A program made the position numbers and the translations under genes. DNA of 64,000 nt, from contig NZ_JBHTKH010000003.1 in the NCBI RefSeq assembly GCF_042676085.1, positions 124,001 to 188,000 of the forward strand, given 5' to 3'. This DNA is from Terrabacter terrigena (GTDB lineage Bacteria; Actinomycetota; Actinomycetes; Actinomycetales; Dermatophilaceae). The notes under the pieces were generated by a model that searched no databases, was not told the DNA's origin, and saw nothing but the letters and a program-made list of their open reading frames with translations. Position 1 is the first letter of the stretch; each line of letters starts with the position of its first letter. Shown here one piece after another: positions 55,313 to 64,000 of this stretch.

Positions 55313-56319
55313 GGGCGGGCCTCCTTGCGTCGGCGTGTCTGCAGCAGCGCAGTCGCGGCCGCCCCGACCTCCCACGCGGCGATCCCGGCGACCCCGATGA
55401 GCAGGGGCCAGTAGAGCTCACGCCGGGCTAGCACCTTCTGCTTCTCGATCTCCTCGCTCGTGCCGAACCGCTCGAGGTCGATCCCGGCGACGGCCGGGTC
55501 GATCGAGTCGCCCGACGTGCGGTGCACGTAGGGCACGCCGAGCTGCTCGGCGATCGCTCGCAGGGTGTCCTCGCCGATGACCGATCTCGCGTCCTCACCG
55601 GTCGCGGGGTCCTTGATGTAGTCGCGGGTGGAGTCGAACCGCGACCGCGTCGCCTTCATGCGACCGCCCTCGGTGGTGCCGTACCCGAGCACCGCTCCCC
55701 CGTTGACCAGCCCCTTGGCGATGTCGAAGGGCTGCGGCGGGTCAGCGGCGGTCTGCTCGCCGTCGCCCAGGTAGTACACGACCCGTCCCCGTTCGGGCGC
55801 TCGGGCAGCGGCCTGCTCCAGCAGGGACTTGAGCCGGTCCTTGGCCTGGCTCACCGACGTGCCGCGGGACACCTCGTACGACTCGGGCAGCAGCGTCTCG
55901 ACCGCAGCATCGAGGGCGGTCGTGTCGGTGGTCAGCGGCAGGCGTACGCGGGCGTCCTGGTCGAAGGTGACGACCGAGTAGCGGGCGCCGGGCAGGGACT
56001 CCGCGATGGCGGCGATGTCCGCCGCCACGCCCTCGATGCGCGGCCGCTCGTCGCCGTAGTCCTCGGCGATGATGCTGCTCGTGGTGTCGACGACGAAGTA
56101 GACGTTGAGGTTGGCGGCCGTCGTGTCGACCTGCTCGCCGGCGACGGCCGGTCGCACCGCGGCGACGCCGAGCAGCAACGCTGCCGCCGTGAGCCGCCAG
56201 TGCGTCGCCCGGGACTCCCCCGGCACGGTGCGGGAGGTCGGGTTCCACCAGACGGCAGCGAGGGCCGCCACGAGCAGCACGAGCAGGACCGGCCACGGCG
56301 CGATCGGAAGGAAGGTCAC
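55309..56319 (-). CDS. VWA domain membrane protein 2 (BatB-like)
   Basis: A 336-residue protein with membrane segments near residues 8-25 and 45-60, then a VWA domain (about residues 75-265) starting NVYFVVDTTSSIIAEDYG, a DxTxS type metal site, and GRVVYYLGDGEQT. A final membrane segment lies near residue 310. The GTG start is the one whose codon overlaps the stop of the preceding VWA gene as GTGA. Probably faces the cell envelope together with the other operon products. Confidence 0.84.
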   Translation of the reverse strand: MTFLPIAPWPVLLVLLVAALAAVWWNPTSRTVPGESRATHWRLTAAALLLGVAAVRPAVAGEQVDTTAANLNVYFVVDTTSSIIAEDYGDERPRIEGVAADIAAIAESLPGARYSVVTFDQDARVRLPLTTDTTALDAAVETLLPESYEVSRGTSVSQAKDRLKSLLEQAAARAPERGRVVYYLGDGEQTAADPPQPFDIAKGLVNGGAVLGYGTTEGGRMKATRSRFDSTRDYIKDPATGEDARSVIGEDTLRAIAEQLGVPYVHRTSGDSIDPAVAGIDLERFGTSEEIEKQKVLARRELYWPLLIGVAGIAAWEVGAAATALLQTRRRKEARP

Positions 56320-57305
56320 GTCGCCCACCTCCGGCTGGCCCCGACCACCCCGAGGAGGCCGACACCGGCGAGGGCGATCGGCAGGGTCGGGTTGTCGGAG
56401 TAGAGGGAGCGGGAGGCCGCGTCGATGAGGGTGGCCTCCTGGGCCTGCACCGAGTCGACGATGCCCTTGATGGCTGACTGGTCGCCCATCGCGTAGTAGT
56501 GCCCGGCGGTGCCGGTCACGACCTCGCGCATCTCGAGGGCCTCGTCGTCGGGGCCGTCCTCCTCGGGGTTGAGCCCGTAGACGCGCACCCCCTTGGCCTT
56601 CGCGAGCTCGCCCGCCTCGTCGACGTCGATGATGGGGCGGCCGGCGAGGTGGTTGTCGGTGGCGAAGACGACGGAGCGCGCACGCTGCAGGTCGACCTTG
56701 TCGAAGCTCGACACGCAGGTGGCGAGCCCGTCTCCGATGAGCGAGGTGCCGCGCCCGTTGAAGGTGCCGGCGAAGAAGGACTCGAACTCCGGGTCGCCGC
56801 TCAGGGCCTTGGTGGCGGTGTCGAGCTCGTCGTTGATGAAGTCGTAGTCGTCGGTCAGGGGGAAGACCGTGGCCGCCGACGAGTTGAAGATGACGAGGCC
56901 GATGCGTTCGCCCTCGAAGCTCTTGACGAGGGACTTGAAGGTCGCGACGAGCGTGGCGTCGTAGGCCGCCATCGAGCCCGAGATGTCGAGGCACAGCATG
57001 ATGTCGCGGCTGCGGGTCTGCGGCTTGTCGACGGTCGTGTCCAGCGGTCGTGCGGCACCGACGAGGGCGGCACCCCCGAGCAGCACGGCACTCAGGGCGA
57101 GCACCGCCATGCGGATGCGGTGCAGCCGCAGGGCCCGGCGGTACTCGGGCAGCTCGGTCAGTGCGGTGGAGTTGGCCACGGCCGCCGCGGCCCTGGCGGA
57201 TCGCCGCGACACCATGCGGTGCACGAGGAAGGCCAGCGCCACGGCGACGAGGACGCCGAGCGACAGGACGCCGGGCCACTTGAGGTCGAGTCCGTTCAGC
57301 TCCAC
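56316..57305 (-). CDS. VWA domain membrane protein 1 (BatA-like)
   Basis: A 329-residue protein. Membrane segments at about residues 12-30 and 62-82 flank a basic loop (MVSRRSARAAAAVANSTALTELPEYRRALRLHRIRMAV). The VWA domain begins DIMLCLDISGSMAAYDA with a classical DxSxS metal site, followed by GERIGLVIFNSSAATVFPLTDD and VFATDNHLAG. A last membrane segment is near residue 310. GTG start; the preceding gene overlaps it by 10 nt. With MoxR and DUF58 neighbours this is a BatA-type protein. Confidence 0.86.
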   Translation of the reverse strand: MELNGLDLKWPGVLSLGVLVAVALAFLVHRMVSRRSARAAAAVANSTALTELPEYRRALRLHRIRMAVLALSAVLLGGAALVGAARPLDTTVDKPQTRSRDIMLCLDISGSMAAYDATLVATFKSLVKSFEGERIGLVIFNSSAATVFPLTDDYDFINDELDTATKALSGDPEFESFFAGTFNGRGTSLIGDGLATCVSSFDKVDLQRARSVVFATDNHLAGRPIIDVDEAGELAKAKGVRVYGLNPEEDGPDDEALEMREVVTGTAGHYYAMGDQSAIKGIVDSVQAQEATLIDAASRSLYSDNPTLPIALAGVGLLGVVGASRRWAT

Positions 57306-57778
57306 CGCGCCACCACCTGCTTCGCCACGGCGCCGGCTCCGACGAGCGTGGCGGTCTCACGGGGACCGAACTCGCCGGGGTAGAGCGTGCCGACGACCTC
57401 GGACACCGGGGTGAGCCGGGAACCTCGGGCGTTGAGCTCGGTGAGAGTCATGGTCGGGGCATGGATGCCCGAGACCTCCTGGACGAAGTGGCGCACGAGC
57501 ACGCTGAGCTGCTGGTGGGCGCGGCGCTGGGTGATCTCGCCTGCCGCGGCCCGGGAGAGCACAAGGTCGATCTGCCGGGTGTAGTCGGCCCGGAGCCGGC
57601 TCAGGCGGTCGGTGGTGACCCGCGGTGGCACGACGACCTTCTTCTCGCGGGTCGACCACCACACCCAGGCGTACCAGGCAGCGACGACGGCGAGGACGCC
57701 GATGCCGATCCACAGCCACCGGGCGGCATACGGGTCTGGGGCGTAGAAACCCGGTGGGGGCGCGTCAGCGGCGGGCAC
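57296..57778 (-). CDS. Membrane protein of the MoxR/VWA operon, unknown function
   Basis: About 160 residues from a GTG that overlaps the DUF58 gene by 14 nt. One membrane segment (about residues 18-38, WLWIGIGVLAVVAAWYAWVWW) is followed by a cytoplasmic helical domain: LSRLRADYTRQIDLVLSRAAAGEITQRRAHQQLSVLVRHFVQEVSG. Not recognised as a named family with certainty; proteins with a single membrane segment and helical domain occupy this place in many such operons. Confidence 0.72.
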   Translation of the reverse strand: MPAADAPPPGFYAPDPYAARWLWIGIGVLAVVAAWYAWVWWSTREKKVVVPPRVTTDRLSRLRADYTRQIDLVLSRAAAGEITQRRAHQQLSVLVRHFVQEVSGIHAPTMTLTELNARGSRLTPVSEVVGTLYPGEFGPRETATLVGAGAVAKQVVARWS

Positions 57779-58652
57779 GACGCTGCCTCTCCAGGAGCGC
57801 GAACATCGTCTGGACGACCTCGTCGGAGGACCCGAGCCGCGCATGGTTGATGCCGCGGCGGTCGAGCAGCTCGGTGGTTCGACGCACGCGCTCGGCCACC
57901 GAGGCGGCATAGGCCGCCCGCACCTTCGGGTCGAGGCGTACGAGCGTGGGCAGGGTGTACGTGTCGGAGACGTCGTATGCCGTGCGGTCGCCGCCGATGG
58001 CGGTCGGGTCGGCGTCCTCGACGGTGATCCAGAGGATCTCGTGCTGGACGTGCAGACGGCGCAGGAGGTCGTCGAGCGCTGGGTCGAGCTCCTTGTCGTC
58101 GGCGACGACGAGCAGCACGAGCCGGCGGCGCACGTTGCGCACGATCCAGCGCAGCTGGGTGGCGAGGTTGCTCTGGTCACCGTCGACGACGGTGGCCGAG
58201 TCGATCGCGCGGAGCAGCAGCTCGAGATGCGTCTCGCTGCCGCGCAGGTCGTGCGCGACGGTGGAGCCGGCGGTGCCCCGGACGAGGCCGACGAGGTCGC
58301 CGTGACGCTGGGCGAGGTATCCGACGAGCCCGGCCGCCGCCACCGCCACGGCCTTCTTCGGCTCACCGCTGCGGGTCGTGGCCGCCATGCCGCGCCCGGT
58401 GTCGATGACGAGCATGAGGTTCTGCTTGCGGTTGGCGACGTAGCGCTTGACGAGCGGTGCCTGGTGACGAGCGGTGGCCCGCCAGTCGATGTCGCGCACC
58501 TCGTCGCCGGGCACGTAGTCGCGCAGGTCGTCGTAGTCGAGGCTGCGTCCGTGGAAGACCGAGGCGTACTCGCCCTCCAGCAGGCTGCGCGACTTGCGGC
58601 GCGCGTGGACGAAGAGCTTGCTCTTCACCCGCGTCAGCAGCGTCGTCGTCAT
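57765..58652 (-). CDS. DUF58 domain protein
   Basis: A 295-residue protein with the DUF58 signature GRSLDYDDLRDYVPGDEVRDIDWRATARH at about residues 35-65, then a VWA-like fold (LMLVIDTGRGMAATTRSGEPKKAVAVAAAGLVGYLA). No membrane segment is seen. DUF58 proteins are constant partners of MoxR ATPases and VWA proteins; the biochemical role is unknown. Confidence 0.88.
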   Translation of the reverse strand: MTTTLLTRVKSKLFVHARRKSRSLLEGEYASVFHGRSLDYDDLRDYVPGDEVRDIDWRATARHQAPLVKRYVANRKQNLMLVIDTGRGMAATTRSGEPKKAVAVAAAGLVGYLAQRHGDLVGLVRGTAGSTVAHDLRGSETHLELLLRAIDSATVVDGDQSNLATQLRWIVRNVRRRLVLLVVADDKELDPALDDLLRRLHVQHEILWITVEDADPTAIGGDRTAYDVSDTYTLPTLVRLDPKVRAAYAASVAERVRRTTELLDRRGINHARLGSSDEVVQTMFALLERQRRARR

Positions 58653-58695
58653 GTCGCGTTCCTCGTGAGTCCGGTCCGGCTCGTTCGTGTCGGGT

Positions 58696-59964
<1,269 letters not shown>

Positions 59965-60093
59965 CGATCCCCTTCTCGACGTGTACCGGCGGAGGGAGTC
60001 GCGCCGGCAGGGACACATCGTAAGCACGGCATGCTGTGCCCCGTCGTGAGTCCCCTCAACCTCGGGACACCGCAGCGCGTCCCGACTGATGCG

Positions 60094-62229
<2,136 letters not shown>

Positions 62230-62610
62230 GGGTGTCGATCTCTTTCGGTCGGTGTGCGGCCAGCGGTCGGGCTGTGGAGAGGCTGGCAGTGGCAGCCTAG
62301 TCACCGGGGCTGACGGCCCCGTGGAGGCTCGCTGGGCCCGGCCCGAGCGCCTGCCGTCGAGCTCGGCGGGTATGGGAAGGGTGACCACCAATCCGTATCG
62401 CGGGCGCTCGGCGAATCTCTGACACGTAACGATGTTGGTCCGAAGGCGTCTCACTCACCGAGCCTGACCATCGGGAAGCATTCAGCGTGATTCACTGTTG
62501 GAACGTCCGCGAGGCGAGAGCGGTGCACCGAAAGGACCACTCGAGCGTCGTAGGTACATGGCAGGGTTTCCCTCCGGGGACCCCCGAGGGAGGAAAGAGG
62601 CGAAATACAA
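62230..62610. other. 381-bp divergent intergenic region
   Basis: The region between the parE-type gene and the DUF7455 gene is less GC-rich than the coding DNA around it, in particular at 62390-62520. No protein, tRNA or clear regulatory RNA was found. A small GC-rich inverted repeat around 62568-62588 lies immediately upstream of the DUF7455 ribosome binding site. Promoters for both genes must be here but no -35/-10 pair stands out. Confidence 0.45.
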
Positions 62611-62835
62611 ATGACGACAGCACTGGCACCCGAACTGACCGCTGCTGACCGCTGCGACCGATGTGGGGCTCAGGCCTACATCCGCGCCCGCCTCGTTTCC
62701 GGCGGAGAGCTGCTCTTCTGCGCGCACCACGGACGGGAGCACCTCCCGGCCCTGAAGGACAAGGCACTCGACATCCGCGACGAGACGGACCGGCTCAACG
62801 AGATCCCGGCCTCCGCCCCGGTCGACGAGCGCTGA
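62611..62835 (+). CDS. DUF7455 family small protein
   Basis: A 74-residue protein with a short metal-binding-like cluster, ADRCDRCGAQAYIRARLVSGGELLFCAHHGREH, that is typical of actinobacterial DUF7455. Function unknown. A long purine-rich ribosome binding site GAGGGAGGAAAGAGG precedes the ATG by about 10 nt, which predicts strong translation. The family usually lies close to topoisomerase IV and the principal sigma factor in actinobacteria. Confidence 0.9.
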   Translation: MTTALAPELTAADRCDRCGAQAYIRARLVSGGELLFCAHHGREHLPALKDKALDIRDETDRLNEIPASAPVDER

Positions 62836-62905
62836 GACCAGCAGAGACACCAGACCCGGCCCTTCCTGACCCCATCTCGACCCGAACGCCGCCGACGGCG
62901 CACCT

Positions 62906-63394
62906 GTGATCACCGCGACGAACGTCATCGTCCTGCTCGCGATGCTCGTGGGCACCGTGGGCATCGTCGTCCCGGTGCTACCGGGACTGTTCGTTGTCTG
63001 GGGGGCGACGCTCGTGTGGGCGTTCGAACGTCAGGACGGGCCGGGTTGGCTCGTCTTCGGCATCGCCACGCTCGCGTATGCCGTGGGCCTGGTCGGGCAG
63101 TACCTCCTCCCCGGGCGCCGGATGAGGTCGGCGGGGGTGCAGGGGTGGATCGTGGCGGTCGCGCTCGCTGTGGCCGTGGTGGGGTTCTTCGTCGTCCCGG
63201 TCGTCGGGGCGCCGCTGGGGTTCGTCGTCGCCGTCTACCTGCTCGAGCGGGCCAGGCACCGCGAGCACGCAGCGGCGTGGCGGGCCACCAGCCAGGCGAT
63301 CCGCGCCGTGGCTCTCAACATCGGCATCGAGCTGGCCACGGCCTTCGCGATCATCGCGACGTGGGCGGTCGCGGTCTACGTCACCCGCCCCTAG
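62906..63394 (+). CDS. DUF456 family membrane protein
   Basis: A 162-residue protein with four to five membrane segments, starting VITATNVIVLLAMLVGTVGIVVPVLPGLFVVWGATLVWAF, which is the conserved DUF456 start. The Gly-rich VVGAPLGFVVAVYLLERAR loop also fits. Function unknown. It follows DUF7455 by 70 nt on the same strand. A bidirectional hairpin follows. Confidence 0.86.
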   Translation: MITATNVIVLLAMLVGTVGIVVPVLPGLFVVWGATLVWAFERQDGPGWLVFGIATLAYAVGLVGQYLLPGRRMRSAGVQGWIVAVALAVAVVGFFVVPVVGAPLGFVVAVYLLERARHREHAAAWRATSQAIRAVALNIGIELATAFAIIATWAVAVYVTRP

Positions 63395-63441
63395 CTGCCT
63401 GGGCGAGCGACACAGCCCGAGTCAGCCCGAGCGAGACAACC

Positions 63442-63470
63442 AGAGGCCCCGACACTCGTCGGGGTCCTCT
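63442..63470. terminator. Bidirectional hairpin between DUF456 and DUF3040 genes
   Basis: Arms 63442-63453 and 63458-63470 pair over 12 bp with a single bulged base, around a 4-nt loop ACTC. It lies between two convergent stops. Confidence 0.7.
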
Positions 63471-63506
63471 CACGTCTGGGTGCGAACGTCTGGCCGAACG
63501 GTGGGG

Positions 63507-63905
63507 TCACCACTGGTCGCGGCGACGCTTCTCCCATCGCTCTTCGAGGCGTTCCATGAAACTGGCCTGCTTGGCGGAGGCCGCCTTGCTCTTGCCGGGA
63601 CGCGGCTTGGGCGTGCCGTCGGCCGCCACCGCAGCGAGCTTGGTCTTCGAGGGCGTGATCGCGTAGACGATGCCGGCGACCATGATCGCGAAACCCACCG
63701 CACCGAGCCAGATGGCGCTGCTCATCGCCGAGAACACGACCAGGGCCAGCCCGGCCACGCCGGCGACGACACCCGCCACCACGCGACCTCGCCCGAGACC
63801 TCGAGACTTCGTCTTCTCGATGCGCGACGCAAAGCGCGGGTCTTCGGCGTAGAGGGCTTCCTCCATCTGCTGAAGGAGTGCTTCCTCGTGTTCCGAGAGT
63901 GCCAC
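63507..63905 (-). CDS. DUF3040 family membrane protein
   Basis: A 132-residue protein. The N-terminus VALSEHEEALLQQMEEALYAEDPRFASRI is the DUF3040 signature; two membrane segments follow (about residues 42-60 and 65-84); the basic C-terminus ends in EKRRRDQW. The GTG has a GGGAGGT ribosome binding site. DUF3040 genes are the usual upstream neighbour of mraZ and the division and cell wall cluster in actinobacteria, so that cluster may begin beyond the right edge. Function unknown. Confidence 0.9.
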   Translation of the reverse strand: MALSEHEEALLQQMEEALYAEDPRFASRIEKTKSRGLGRGRVVAGVVAGVAGLALVVFSAMSSAIWLGAVGFAIMVAGIVYAITPSKTKLAAVAADGTPKPRPGKSKAASAKQASFMERLEERWEKRRRDQW

Positions 63906-64000
63906 TCGGCACCTCCCTGGTGCGAAATCGACTGTGCCCGAATCGTATGTCGGAATCGGCCGACGCGGACTTCTTTACCTCAGGATAGGTCTCGCTGCGC
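63906..64000. other. Divergent promoter region at the right edge
   Basis: The last 95 bp contain the DUF3040 upstream region (a TACGAT box on the minus strand near 63942-63947) and an AT-richer stretch at 63970-63990 with GATAGGT on the plus strand. If gene order follows related genomes, a plus-strand mraZ gene starts just outside the window. Confidence 0.4.

Noticed and set aside
62568..62588. Inverted repeat next to the DUF7455 ribosome binding site as an RNA thermometer or switch
   Set aside because: The arms are 9-10 bp with a mismatch but the loop would be almost absent, so a stable hairpin that hides the ribosome binding site is unlikely.

Overview
This is a roughly 70% GC chromosomal segment of an actinobacterium, most likely a member of the Micrococcales close to Intrasporangiaceae. 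The evidence is the gene content (SepH, DUF3040, DUF3710, DUF4193, DUF7455, DUF3000, the coproporphyrin-dependent haem genes, a MurA with an N-terminal helix-turn-helix), the many GTG starts, and many starts preceded at 6-8 nt by a TAnnnT box instead of a ribosome binding site. No rRNA, tRNA, CRISPR array, insertion sequence or prophage was seen. Most of the window is conserved core chromosome.

Layout. 1-9.1 kb: a left-truncated PPK2 kinase, a RibD-like reductase, an alpha/beta hydrolase, a secreted VWA protein, msrB, a DUF1707 protein, the coproporphyrin oxidase/decarboxylase pair (hemY-hemQ) and a DUF4349 protein. 9.2-19 kb: hemE-murJ (ATGA overlap), DUF3000-rnd, fadA-fadB (GTGA overlap) ending in a strong hairpin, then a HTH-MurA fusion whose promoter spacer is filled by a perfect palindrome. 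19-24.5 kb is the most accessory-looking part: a 3-hydroxybutyrate dehydrogenase, a frameshifted GAF/PucR regulator, the remnant of an HNH endonuclease, and a divergent EamA transporter/MocR regulator pair with direct repeats between them. 24.5-40.3 kb: dxs, small unknowns, a VOC protein, a C39-like peptidase, acnA behind a large palindrome, an RlmD/TrmA-type methyltransferase, a KimA-like potassium importer next to two TrkA-type subunits, and the DUF3159/OB-fold/DUF3710/dut/DUF4193 block. 40.4-50 kb: suhB-like phosphatase, ferrochelatase with a 10-bp tandem array upstream, a TRIC channel, sepH, thymidine kinase, a phosphodiesterase-type protein, DUF5998 and a GNAT/acyl-CoA synthetase fusion. 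50-64 kb: a nitroreductase, the two topoisomerase IV subunits on either side of a six-gene MoxR/DUF58/VWA (Bat-like) operon, DUF7455, DUF456 and DUF3040.

How genes work together. HemE, HemY, HemQ and HemH supply the late steps of the coproporphyrin-dependent haem route, at three loci. MurJ, the MurA-like fusion and SepH touch cell wall and division. FadA/FadB and the 3-hydroxybutyrate dehydrogenase point to fatty acid and polyhydroxybutyrate use. KimA plus two TrkA-type proteins form a plausible potassium uptake module.

The most interesting non-genic signals are an octamer (GTATGCCG/CGGCATAC) found at least 26 times where about 2 would be expected by composition, a consistent set of apparently leaderless promoters, and three operator-like elements (upstream of the HTH-MurA gene, of acnA, and between the EamA and MocR genes). 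All coordinates and motif counts were read by eye; no database search was run.
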